A DNA stretch of 64,000 nucleotides from assembly GCA_965644315.1 (NCBI GenBank), contig CBFFRQ010000040.1:124001-188000 (forward strand), written 5' to 3'. Below the pieces are notes generated by a model, which saw only the letters and a program-made list of their open reading frames with translations, was not told the DNA's origin and made no database searches. Made by a program: the position numbers and the translations under genes. The stretch comes from Caecitellus pseudoparvulus (lineage: Eukaryota > Bigyra: Bicosoecida). Of the stretch, positions 39,628 through 47,090 are shown in pieces; position 1 is the stretch's first letter; each line of letters begins with the position of its first letter.

Positions 39628-39912
39628 ATGATTCTAGATATAATACCATCAGCAAGAAAGGATAAAAGATTTACAGCTATATTTAAAGATGGTTCAAAAA
39701 CTTCATTTGGACAAAAGGAAGGTAGCACATTTATTGACCACAAGGACAAAGAGAAAAGAAAGAATTATAGAGCCAGACATGAAAGAGATTTAGAAACTAA
39801 AGACCCAAAAAGAGCAGGATACTTATCATATTATATTTTATGGGGTGATGAGACAAACTTAAAAGATGCAATGAAAGCATATAATAAGCAATTCTTCTTT
39901 AATAAAAAATGA
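39628..39912 (+). CDS. DUF5754-like small protein
   Basis: 94 aa. The pattern FGQKEGSTFIDHKDKEKRKN, then YRARHE, AGYLSYYILWG and a late NLKDAMKAY matches small proteins in giant viruses, phycodnaviruses and PLVs called DUF5754 (FGQ-G--D---HKD--RK--Y--RH------ W---LLW). Function unknown; often near capsid genes. Family naming is from memory of the motif. Confidence 0.7.
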   Translation: MILDIIPSARKDKRFTAIFKDGSKTSFGQKEGSTFIDHKDKEKRKNYRARHERDLETKDPKRAGYLSYYILWGDETNLKDAMKAYNKQFFFNKK

Positions 39913-39958
39913 TTATATTTATGGAAATATAGTTTTTTTCTCTTACTATAATATATTT

Positions 39959-40522
39959 ATGGAAATGGAAAATGCATTAATTTTAGGTGCTGGTTTGGTA
40001 TCAATTGGTGCTAAAACCGCTTATTCATGTTTTGGAAAATCAAAAAAGAAGAAATGGTCTAAAATTAGATTTGGTGCTATTGTTATGAGTTGCATGACTG
40101 GAAAATCTACACTGGCAAACAAACTTAAAGCAGATTCAGGTGTCTATTTAATTGATGTTGGCCAATCTGTCGCTGTTGATGGTGATACAAACGCAGATAT
40201 TAATTATTTAATGAAAGCTAAAGAATATGTAGATAAAGTAAAGAAAGATATGAAGGATTATAAACTAATTTTGATTTGTTCCTCTATTGGTGAAGCAAAA
40301 TATCTCGGTGTTGATGAATCAAACATTGCTGTTCTGACACCTTCAAACTCGCTTTTTAAATCAATATGTGAAGGTCGTAATACTGCAAATGTAGCAGAAA
40401 TGGAACGTAAAAGAATGGAATTAATTAGTGCTTGTAGTGAGGACGTACTAAATATTTTTGATAGTTATGATACTCTTTATTCTGTCATTCGCACCACGTT
40501 CAAATTGCGTAATAAATTCTGA
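39959..40522 (+). CDS. P-loop protein with N-terminal hydrophobic segment
   Basis: 187 aa. Residues 5-25 are hydrophobic and could anchor it to a membrane; a Lys-rich patch follows. A Walker A-like MTGKSTLANKL (about residues 48-58) and a LILICSS strand suggest a nucleotide/nucleoside-kinase-type or small NTPase fold, although the loop lacks the full GxxxxGK spacing. A deoxynucleoside or adenylate kinase derivative is possible but unproven. Last gene of the plus-strand module. ACTA lies 10 nt before the ATG. Confidence 0.6.
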   Translation: MEMENALILGAGLVSIGAKTAYSCFGKSKKKKWSKIRFGAIVMSCMTGKSTLANKLKADSGVYLIDVGQSVAVDGDTNADINYLMKAKEYVDKVKKDMKDYKLILICSSIGEAKYLGVDESNIAVLTPSNSLFKSICEGRNTANVAEMERKRMELISACSEDVLNIFDSYDTLYSVIRTTFKLRNKF

Positions 40523-40552
40523 AAAGGACTTTCAAAGAACTTTTATTTAAAA

Positions 40553-40576
40553 CAAAATATAAATAATTATATTTTG
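40553..40576. terminator. bidirectional AT hairpin between convergent genes (copy 1)
   Basis: CAAAATATAA and TTATATTTTG form a perfect 10-bp stem around ATAA. It lies between the plus-strand P-loop gene and the convergent minus-strand 157-aa gene. The same hairpin recurs at 41,280-41,303. Confidence 0.7.
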
Positions 40577-40596
40577 CTTCTTAAAAAACTATATTA

Positions 40597-41070
40597 TTAT
40601 ATTATCATTGTTATTTTTTTCATTTTAGTCCATTTATCAAAATCTAATTTATCTTGCCTTTCAATTCTCTTTCTTCTAGCTTCTCTATCCCTTCCTTTTC
40701 TCCTATATTTCTTTTTCAATCTTTCATAAATATCTTTCCAATGTTCTAATGTAATTTCCTTTCTTAGTCTGTATGTGTATAGTCTGTTGTACTCTCTCCT
40801 AAAGTCTTTATCATCTTCTTCAGATAATCGCTTAATTCTACATCTTATTAAATTACAATCACTCTTGTACTCATCTATTTTTACGCAATCATGATAGACA
40901 TTAAATAAATGTTGTAAGTTCTCTTGTCTTGTTCTCAAACTCATATCAATTCTATCTTCTAATGGAGAATCTTTTACTTTATAAAGAATGTAATCAAACA
41001 TATTCATACATGTTTCAAAGTCTTTTTTAAATTCTGTCATTGAATAAACAGTTTTTGAAAATTCTGTCAT
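40597..41070 (-). CDS. basic viral protein, unknown
   Basis: 157 aa. Lys/Arg-rich, with a highly basic C-terminal half (YRRKGRDREARRKRIERQ) and an internal repeat of its own first residues (MTEF at 1 and again at 11), which suggests a recent short duplication of the start region. Possibly nucleic-acid binding. Shares a 20-bp divergent promoter region with the next gene. Confidence 0.6.
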   Translation of the reverse strand: MTEFSKTVYSMTEFKKDFETCMNMFDYILYKVKDSPLEDRIDMSLRTRQENLQHLFNVYHDCVKIDEYKSDCNLIRCRIKRLSEEDDKDFRREYNRLYTYRLRKEITLEHWKDIYERLKKKYRRKGRDREARRKRIERQDKLDFDKWTKMKKITMII

Positions 41071-41090
41071 TTATATATTACTTATATAAT
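41071..41090. promoter_or_regulatory. 20-bp bidirectional promoter
   Basis: The entire space between two divergent ATGs (41,070 minus and 41,091 plus) is the AT-only-but-one stretch TTATATATTACTTATATAAT. It is nearly palindromic, with a TATATAAT-like box facing each gene. The start assignments fit this exactly. Confidence 0.55.
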
Positions 41091-41270
41091 ATGATTTCAA
41101 GATCAAAGCAAAGGAGAAAACACAATGGCATCTGGTATTCCATTATGACGAAAGCCATTCAAGAAAAAAGAGAAAAAATCATTGAACAGAATACAAAAGA
41201 TCTCATTGAAACTTTTGGAATAAAAATAATTATTGATGTATTGGATGATCAAAATAAAATGAAAGAATAG
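41091..41270 (+). CDS. small basic viral protein, unknown
   Basis: 59 aa from the ATG at 41091; the frame is open upstream but overlaps the divergent gene. Basic N-terminus (SRSKQRRKHNG), amphipathic remainder. Function unknown. Followed by the second copy of the shared hairpin. Confidence 0.5.
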   Translation: MISRSKQRRKHNGIWYSIMTKAIQEKREKIIEQNTKDLIETFGIKIIIDVLDDQNKMKE

Positions 41271-41279
41271 TACTTGAAA

Positions 41280-41303
41280 CAAAATATAAATAATTATGTT
41301 TTG
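41280..41303. terminator. bidirectional AT hairpin between convergent genes (copy 2)
   Basis: CAAAATATAA-ATAA-TTATGTTTTG, identical to copy 1 except for one stem base (G·T pair). The flanks AAA and CTTCTT are also shared, giving about 33 bp of near identity. Confidence 0.7.
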
Positions 41304-41325
41304 CTTCTTGAAATAATAAATTGAG

Positions 41326-41634
41326 TTATTTTTCTGATTCACCAATAAGTTTTAATCTCTCATTAATTGCATCATTAATTTTTTCAAATCCTGATTTAGT
41401 AAACTTATAAACAAGTGATACTCCAATATCTGGAAAATTTAGTATTACATTATAGCTTGCTGAATCTACCTCTACACAGCTCTTAAAATCATATGCATGA
41501 ACGTTAGTTATAAATAAGGGAGTTGTGAATGTTAGAATTAATTCTTTATCTTCAAATCTGATAGATGTGTTCTGTCTGGGACAAGTCAATAGCTTTCCAT
41601 TTAAAGTACAATATCTCGCATTAACAATTTTCAT
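41326..41634 (-). CDS. small viral protein, unknown
   Basis: 102 aa. Mixed α/β, with β-strand-like segments (KELILTFTTPLFITN, YNVILNFPDIGVSLVYKF). No domain recognised. Preceded by the shared early-type motif 17 nt upstream. Confidence 0.6.
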   Translation of the reverse strand: MKIVNARYCTLNGKLLTCPRQNTSIRFEDKELILTFTTPLFITNVHAYDFKSCVEVDSASYNVILNFPDIGVSLVYKFTKSGFEKINDAINERLKLIGESEK

Positions 41635-41650
41635 TTTAGTATATCCTTTA

Positions 41651-41680
41651 AAACGTATTTTATCCTTAGGTTATTTTATT
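41651..41680 (-). promoter_or_regulatory. shared early-type promoter motif, copy 1
   Basis: On the minus strand: AACCTAAGGATAAAATACGT. One of five copies, each 9-17 nt upstream of a minus-strand start codon. Confidence 0.7.
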
Positions 41681-41960
41681 TAATTATTAATTCATCTTCC
41701 GAATCTGATTCATAGTATTCATCATAGTATTCTATGTATTCCGGATAGCTATCTTGAAATGATGTAAATTCATCATGTAAATTATCAATATCTACTTCAT
41801 GGGCTGGATTATCCTCCAATTGCAAGAACAATGTATCCATTTTCTTTTTATACCTTTTGATGTCCTGTATGACATATTTCATTTTTCGTAGTTTCTCTTC
41901 GTCCGTTTCATTGATCATCATTTTCTTAACTTTCTTTATTTCTTGTGTGAATCTATTCAT
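41676..41960 (-). CDS. small acidic viral protein, unknown
   Basis: 94 aa. Basic helical N-terminal half, very acidic C-terminus (EYYDEYYESDSEDELIIK). No domain recognised. Its stop overlaps the promoter motif of the next minus-strand gene. Diverges from the integrase gene. Confidence 0.6.
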   Translation of the reverse strand: MNRFTQEIKKVKKMMINETDEEKLRKMKYVIQDIKRYKKKMDTLFLQLEDNPAHEVDIDNLHDEFTSFQDSYPEYIEYYDEYYESDSEDELIIK

Positions 41961-41969
41961 TACGTCTTA

Positions 41970-41999
41970 AAACGCATTTTATCCTTAAGTTATTTTATT
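41970..41999 (-). promoter_or_regulatory. shared early-type promoter motif, copy 2
   Basis: Minus strand AACTTAAGGATAAAATGCGT, ten nt before the 94-aa gene's ATG. It also lies 14 nt from the divergent integrase ATG and may serve both. Confidence 0.7.
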
Positions 42000-42012
42000 A
42001 ATTAATTATATA

Positions 42013-43023
42013 ATGAGCAAAATAAAAGAGTTAATATCTGAACTGGGAATTGATGAGACTTTTACTAAACCACAACCTAAAGAAACTCAGTTTACAAAAG
42101 TTAAAGGGGTAATCTATCCCGAAGAAGATTATAATTTTCAAGCTGATTTATTAGAGCTACCAAAGACCAAAGAAGGATTTAAATATTTATTAGTTGTTGT
42201 TGACTTATGGACTAATGAATTTGATATTGAACCACTAAAAACTAAAAGACCAAATACTGTTTTAGGTGCATTTAAAAAGATGATTAAACGAAAACATATT
42301 AATTTACCAGAAGCAAGCATAAGAACAGATGGAGGAGGAGAATTTAAGGGTGATTTTGCCAAATTTCTATTTGATGAATCCATTCTGAAAAAAACAGCAA
42401 TGAAAGGAAGACATCAGCAAATGGCAAATGTGGAAAGATTAAATAAAACACTTGGAAGACTATTTAATGGATACATGAACAAAAAAGAAGAAGAAACTAA
42501 TAAACCTTATAGAGAATGGACAGATATTTTATCTCAGGTAAGAACTAAATTAAACAAAATAAGAAAAGTTGAACCAAACAAATTTAAATTTGCAAAAATT
42601 AAGATGATCTCTCCAAAATTTAAAATAGGTGATCTTGTATATTATAAGCTGACACCATCTCAGGCCGAAGATTCATTAGGAAATCCCGTTCAAGGAGGAT
42701 TTAGAACAGGAGATAGAAGATTTAGTAAGAAAGCTAGAAAAATTAAACAAATACTGGCATATAAAGGAAATGTTCCAGTACGATATCAATTAAATTATTT
42801 ACCAAATGTATCATTTGCAGAATCAGAACTTAAACTAGCCAGTGGTGAAGAAACATTTGAAGTCAGAGAAATAATAGATGATAGGAGAGGACAATATAAA
42901 GTATGGTGGAAAGGTTTTCCTAAGAAAAATGCAACTTGGGAAAACAAAATAAGAATTAAAAAACAAGTTCCAGATATAGTAAAGGAATATGAAGAAAAAA
43001 AGAAGAATCAATCCAAAAAGTAA
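42013..43023 (+). CDS. retroviral-type DDE integrase with C-terminal chromodomain
   Basis: 336 aa. The rve core has D45 (FQADLLEL), D106 (RTDGGGEF) and E141 (NVERLNKT), close to DD35E spacing. A chromodomain-like end (FEVREIIDDRRGQYKVWWKGFPKKNATWE, about residues 280-310) has the usual aromatic positions Y/W/W, as in Polinton and chromovirus integrases, where it can bias target choice. No N-terminal HHCC zinc finger is visible. It explains the 5-bp target duplication. The 3' end overlaps the convergent polymerase-like gene by 16 nt. Confidence 0.93.
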   Translation: MSKIKELISELGIDETFTKPQPKETQFTKVKGVIYPEEDYNFQADLLELPKTKEGFKYLLVVVDLWTNEFDIEPLKTKRPNTVLGAFKKMIKRKHINLPEASIRTDGGGEFKGDFAKFLFDESILKKTAMKGRHQQMANVERLNKTLGRLFNGYMNKKEEETNKPYREWTDILSQVRTKLNKIRKVEPNKFKFAKIKMISPKFKIGDLVYYKLTPSQAEDSLGNPVQGGFRTGDRRFSKKARKIKQILAYKGNVPVRYQLNYLPNVSFAESELKLASGEETFEVREIIDDRRGQYKVWWKGFPKKNATWENKIRIKKQVPDIVKEYEEKKKNQSKK

Positions 43024-44246
43024 ATTGTTTGTGAGCTTTTAATATCTATTGTCTTATTGTGGTACTTATGATCCTGACAAATAAACTTTGTTATTACTTC
43101 ATCATGATTCTTTTTACATATGAAACCATCAATATATATCCTTACTACATCATCAAGAATTGGAGCTATTAAATTTGACATCTTAGCTCTACAAGTGGCA
43201 GGTAGAAAATATCCCATTCTTGCAGTTGTATATAAGAATATACGCTCTCTTTTTACTGTATAATACACACGTTCACCTTTCTTGTTTACATAAGACTTAC
43301 TAAGAATTGGTAAAATATTCTTTTGCTCCTCTTCGGTTTTGCTTTGAATACTTGATAGTTTTCTATAAATTGGCCGATGTTTAATCTTTTGATATCCAAA
43401 CATATTATTTAACATAAACTTAATAAGAGGGTTCTTTGATAGCTTATCATTTGCTTTCATGAGTATATCTTGATACCATCCAAAAATAATATGTGAATCT
43501 ACTAATGTATCATTATCATATATTAAAGCATTTGGTTTACCATCCTGTATAATTTCCCATTTAAGACTTAGACCGACCCAATCACGAAAGAATTTCAGTT
43601 TATTCAATGTAAAATGATCATAATAATTCTTCTTAGAAAAGCCAATAAGAAATTTTGCTCTTGGATCTGATGAAACAACTTTAATATGATAATATCCATA
43701 TTCAAACTTTTCGGGTGTCTCTGTTAATGTTTCAAATCTTCCTCTTTTTACTGGAAACTTAAAGTTTCTTTTTCTACATCCATAAGTCATTGAATAAAAT
43801 TTCTTTTGATCATAAGCATATACTTTACCTTTGTATGGTGTACCTGCTATTAAACCTGAATCATATGATTGATCCATAAATTTATATTCTTCATATGTCA
43901 TATGTTCATAGGATTTCAAATTCTTCTTATCTTTGCGTGTATTGATCAGTAAAGTATTCATTAGTGAGGTATTACATCCATCCTCTTTAAAGAATCTTAG
44001 ATCCAGTCCTTTAAATAACATTCGTTTAGGATTTCGTGTACTTGGTATATTGGATAAGTATTTTTCTAATTCATTTGAATATTCTTGAATCTTTTCATAA
44101 TACTCTATGAGTCCGTTTTCATCTGCATCTATTCCAAAGCTCTTTAACATCTCATACCCATTTGGTTTTTTGTAGCTCTTCTTTACCTTTCCTCCATCAT
44201 ATGAAAAATAAGTTCTTGATACTGAGTCTTTATAATATACTATCAT
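43008..44246 (-). CDS. minimal family-B DNA-polymerase-like palm protein
   Basis: 412 aa. Motif order fits protein-primed PolB: motif A around D146 (YAYDQKKFYSMTYG), motif B at about 276-284 (KFMLNNMFGY, cf. K-x3-N-x-x-YG), the segment FLYTTARMGY (cf. φ29 FITAWARY), and motif C at Y371-I-D373 (RIYIDGFI, where YCDTDS is usual). No 3'-5' exonuclease motifs and no room for TPR domains, so it is about half the size of Polinton/mavirus PolB. Motif C carries one Asp instead of two. It may be a divergent polymerase, a derived primase-like enzyme or a degenerating gene. Preceded by an early-type motif. Confidence 0.65.
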   Translation of the reverse strand: MIVYYKDSVSRTYFSYDGGKVKKSYKKPNGYEMLKSFGIDADENGLIEYYEKIQEYSNELEKYLSNIPSTRNPKRMLFKGLDLRFFKEDGCNTSLMNTLLINTRKDKKNLKSYEHMTYEEYKFMDQSYDSGLIAGTPYKGKVYAYDQKKFYSMTYGCRKRNFKFPVKRGRFETLTETPEKFEYGYYHIKVVSSDPRAKFLIGFSKKNYYDHFTLNKLKFFRDWVGLSLKWEIIQDGKPNALIYDNDTLVDSHIIFGWYQDILMKANDKLSKNPLIKFMLNNMFGYQKIKHRPIYRKLSSIQSKTEEEQKNILPILSKSYVNKKGERVYYTVKRERIFLYTTARMGYFLPATCRAKMSNLIAPILDDVVRIYIDGFICKKNHDEVITKFICQDHKYHNKTIDIKSSQTIYFLD

Positions 44247-44256
44247 ATATTATAAA

Positions 44257-44286
44257 ATACTAATCTTATCTTTAAGTCATTTTATT
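44257..44286 (-). promoter_or_regulatory. shared early-type promoter motif, copy 3
   Basis: Minus strand GACTTAAAGATAAGATTAGT, about ten nt before the PolB-like gene. The most divergent copy at its 3' end. Confidence 0.6.
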
Positions 44287-44289
44287 ATT

Positions 44290-44634
44290 TTATTCTTCCA
44301 CTAACCATGAAATAGTTAATGATCTTACAGATTGAAATTTTGATTGTACTTTTACTTTACCATTTAAGTACTCATCTAAATTATCCAATGTTTCGTCAAT
44401 TGTTGAACCATACCCTTTAATATTCATAATACCATCTTTACGAAGTCCAAGTACAACAAGTTCATCAACATCATACTTTTTATCTATCTTGGGAACAATA
44501 TGACCATATAGTTCTTTAATGCTATCAAAATTTATTTCTTCTCCATCCTTTGCTTCAATATACATATCATGTTGAGTATGTCCTCCTACCTTCTCTTCAT
44601 TTCTTCTTACAATATACTTATTCATATTTACCAT
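44290..44634 (-). CDS. small viral protein, unknown
   Basis: 114 aa. Alternating charged and β-like segments (DELVVLGLRKDGIMNIKGYG). No domain recognised. Start at 44634 chosen because the promoter motif is then at the same distance as in other genes; ATG at 44625 is possible. Lies between the helicase and PolB-like genes, a replication context. Confidence 0.6.
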   Translation of the reverse strand: MVNMNKYIVRRNEEKVGGHTQHDMYIEAKDGEEINFDSIKELYGHIVPKIDKKYDVDELVVLGLRKDGIMNIKGYGSTIDETLDNLDEYLNGKVKVQSKFQSVRSLTISWLVEE

Positions 44635-44649
44635 ATCTAATATATCGTA

Positions 44650-44680
44650 AATACGTAATTTATCCTTAGGTCATTTAATT
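44650..44680 (-). promoter_or_regulatory. shared early-type promoter motif, copy 4
   Basis: Minus strand GACCTAAGGATAAATTACGT, 15 nt upstream of the 114-aa gene and touching the helicase stop codon. Confidence 0.7.
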
Positions 44681-46382
44681 AAAAAATTCCTAAATTATCA
44701 TTTTCTTTAGTTATTAATTTTCCGTTCTTACTTGCTTTTGTTGCTTTCTTTTTGTATTCTTTAATTTCCTTTTCTGTTTTCTTTTTTTTTGCTTTTGCTT
44801 TGACTTCCTTTTCTTTCTTGAATATTTTCTTGTTTTCAGATAGTTTAATTTTTTTTGGTTTTGATTTTTTTGATTCTACTGTTATTGGTTTTGGTTTCTT
44901 CCCTTCTAAAATTGACATAAACTCTTTAAACTTTTCAGGATGTTTTGCATACAAAACTTTAATATAATCCATGTCATCAACTGATACCTCTTCTTCTGGT
45001 GCTTCATCATCTTCTATTTCTGGGTCATACCATCTTTTACTTATAAATATTTTGCGTAATGTTTCAACAGGTACAATAAATTTTCTCTTTGTTGAACCAT
45101 TTACAGATACAGTAGTTTTAATAATACCTATCTTTTTTAAATCTTTGTGTAATCTATGAAGGGTCATTTTAAATTTTGCGTTCGTATTGTATTCATCCAA
45201 TAATTGCTTGCATTCTATATCCATATCAGCATTATTAAATATAAATTCATCTTTGATATACTTGTATAAAGGAGGAAGAGCAGATATAATTTTTTCATCC
45301 CTTGTTCTTGAATTTGGCATAATATCAAAATTAAAATCTTTGTTTTCTTCATAAAGCTTTCTCATATGATTAAAATATGCAGGTATTACCCCCTTACAAT
45401 TCATAGCCTTAATGACACTTTGGAAATACTTAAAATCACCTTTACGATGGTCTGATACATCGGGGCATATATACCGCTCTTTGTTTGATTGACTCAAATT
45501 AATTGATCCTTCAATATTTGTCGTTATAATTATGTTAAATGTATTTGTTTGAGTGTATCCTACACTGTACATATCACGGCAATCAAATTTATCTTCAGTT
45601 ATTAATCCTTTCAGTTTATCTTGTATAAGTAAATTTCCTCTTAGTTCTGGTAGCTCATCAATATTTACTAATACAACCCCTTCTAATGGTTTTGTGTACT
45701 TTGTTATAGTTTCGGTTGAGGATGTTTTAAGCATTCTTTCGCCAAGCACACGATCTAAGAAGTTTAAATATATGCCTTTTCCGGTTCTTTCTTCTGACAA
45801 CATAAAGATTGCTTTTCGCACCTTTACACCAGCAATTGAAAAAGCAAAAAATAAACGTACATATTCAAACATAGCAATATTTCCCCCACATAATACTTCC
45901 TTAATATGATTATCAATAACTTCAATTTCTTCTAAAAAATCTTTCTCTTTTATGTCTTTACATTCACTTAAATCAAAAGGTAAAGGTTTAACCATATTTA
46001 AATATTTTTGAATTAAGGCTTTACCCTTAATATTTCTTGTAATGGATACAATATCATCATCTGTATCTGGAAATATACCATATTGTACATTATTGGAACA
46101 ATCACAAAATTCAGAACTTACCATGTAATCAAACAAATTGAATTTGGTTTGTCTATTTGATTTTAAATTGTTCTCTTCAATATAATCTTGATTGGTTAAA
46201 TCTTTTGGAATATATTGTCTCAAGTCTTTTTGCTTGAAGTTATCATATTTCCCAGTTTGTACATTCTTAAAAAAATAACTATCTGTTGTCTTAAAAAAGT
46301 ATTTTTGCACATACTCTTTGACATCTTCTATTTTGTTTTCATTAAGTAAATTCTTAATTGTCATTACACTGAATACGACCAT
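44679..46382 (-). CDS. D5-like superfamily 3 helicase
   Basis: 567 aa. SF3 core: Walker A-like SEERTGKG at about 196-203, Walker B VLVNIDELPE near 236-245, and motif C FNIIITTN about 50 residues later. The preceding 190 aa correspond to the D5-N type region; no clear archaeo-eukaryotic primase motif is visible, so primase activity is uncertain. The C-terminal 80 aa are Lys-rich and disordered. Expected role: replicative helicase of the viral genome. The first of two in-frame ATGs fits the promoter motif distance. Confidence 0.9.
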   Translation of the reverse strand: MVVFSVMTIKNLLNENKIEDVKEYVQKYFFKTTDSYFFKNVQTGKYDNFKQKDLRQYIPKDLTNQDYIEENNLKSNRQTKFNLFDYMVSSEFCDCSNNVQYGIFPDTDDDIVSITRNIKGKALIQKYLNMVKPLPFDLSECKDIKEKDFLEEIEVIDNHIKEVLCGGNIAMFEYVRLFFAFSIAGVKVRKAIFMLSEERTGKGIYLNFLDRVLGERMLKTSSTETITKYTKPLEGVVLVNIDELPELRGNLLIQDKLKGLITEDKFDCRDMYSVGYTQTNTFNIIITTNIEGSINLSQSNKERYICPDVSDHRKGDFKYFQSVIKAMNCKGVIPAYFNHMRKLYEENKDFNFDIMPNSRTRDEKIISALPPLYKYIKDEFIFNNADMDIECKQLLDEYNTNAKFKMTLHRLHKDLKKIGIIKTTVSVNGSTKRKFIVPVETLRKIFISKRWYDPEIEDDEAPEEEVSVDDMDYIKVLYAKHPEKFKEFMSILEGKKPKPITVESKKSKPKKIKLSENKKIFKKEKEVKAKAKKKKTEKEIKEYKKKATKASKNGKLITKENDNLGIF

Positions 46383-46398
46383 TTGCTATTATAATTAC

Positions 46399-46430
46399 AA
46401 TACGAAATTTATCTTTAAGTAATTTTTTTA
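46399..46430 (-). promoter_or_regulatory. shared early-type promoter motif, copy 5
   Basis: Minus strand TACTTAAAGATAAATTTCGT, 16 nt upstream of the helicase start. Confidence 0.7.
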
Positions 46431-46445
46431 TTTTTTAAATTCTCC

Positions 46446-46460
46446 TCATAATTATTATGA
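46446..46460 (-). terminator. AT hairpin after the 180-aa gene
   Basis: TCATAAT-T-ATTATGA, a perfect 7-bp stem, about 55 nt past the minus-strand gene ending at 46,515. A GGGG...CCCC pair at about 46,482-46,503 lies between them. Either could mark the transcript end. Confidence 0.4.
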
Positions 46461-46514
46461 AGATAATTCTATAAAACTCAAAGGGGGAAAACACTAAACC
46501 CCTATACTATACTC

Positions 46515-47057
46515 TTATACTTTATTTTTTAGTATTGCGTTCATGTATCTACTACGTGAATTTTTAGTTCCACTTTTCATATGTCTACTAATATACTCAT
46601 GTATAATGAACCATAACCAATTAAATTGATCATCAGTTAAGCAATTATATCCATAAAAATGCTTTTTCTTTTCTAACTTAAACGCTACAAATGAAAAATT
46701 GTCTTTACTCACACAATGTTCACCATATGTTGTATTAAATTCATTCCTTTCATCATATAAATTAATATTTTCACTTTGTTGAAAATAATCATTTAGTAAA
46801 TCTGAAGATAAAACTTTTCTTAAATTGTAATAAAGGTCTATATTTAACTTAATATGATTTAAATATTCTTCATTACTTTCTTTTTCATGAGTAAAATATA
46901 ACATTATGTGTATATAAAAATCTTCATTTTTTAGGTCTTCTACATCTTGAATTTCAATAATAAAATTCCTTACAAAAGATTTACTACTACTAAATGTTAG
47001 TTCCTTTTTATAGTATGATTTTCTATTTTTCATAGAAATTTTCGGTTTCATACTCAT
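46515..47057 (-). CDS. viral protein, unknown
   Basis: 180 aa from the ATG at 47057; the frame is open eight codons upstream but starts there with GTG. Aromatic-rich, α/β mixed, with a basic end (GTKNSRSRYMNAILKNK). It is the gene nearest the right inverted repeat, and its promoter may lie in the repeat. No domain recognised. Confidence 0.6.
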   Translation of the reverse strand: MSMKPKISMKNRKSYYKKELTFSSSKSFVRNFIIEIQDVEDLKNEDFYIHIMLYFTHEKESNEEYLNHIKLNIDLYYNLRKVLSSDLLNDYFQQSENINLYDERNEFNTTYGEHCVSKDNFSFVAFKLEKKKHFYGYNCLTDDQFNWLWFIIHEYISRHMKSGTKNSRSRYMNAILKNKV

Positions 47058-47090
47058 ATATATTACTAATACATAATTCACTTTTATGTT

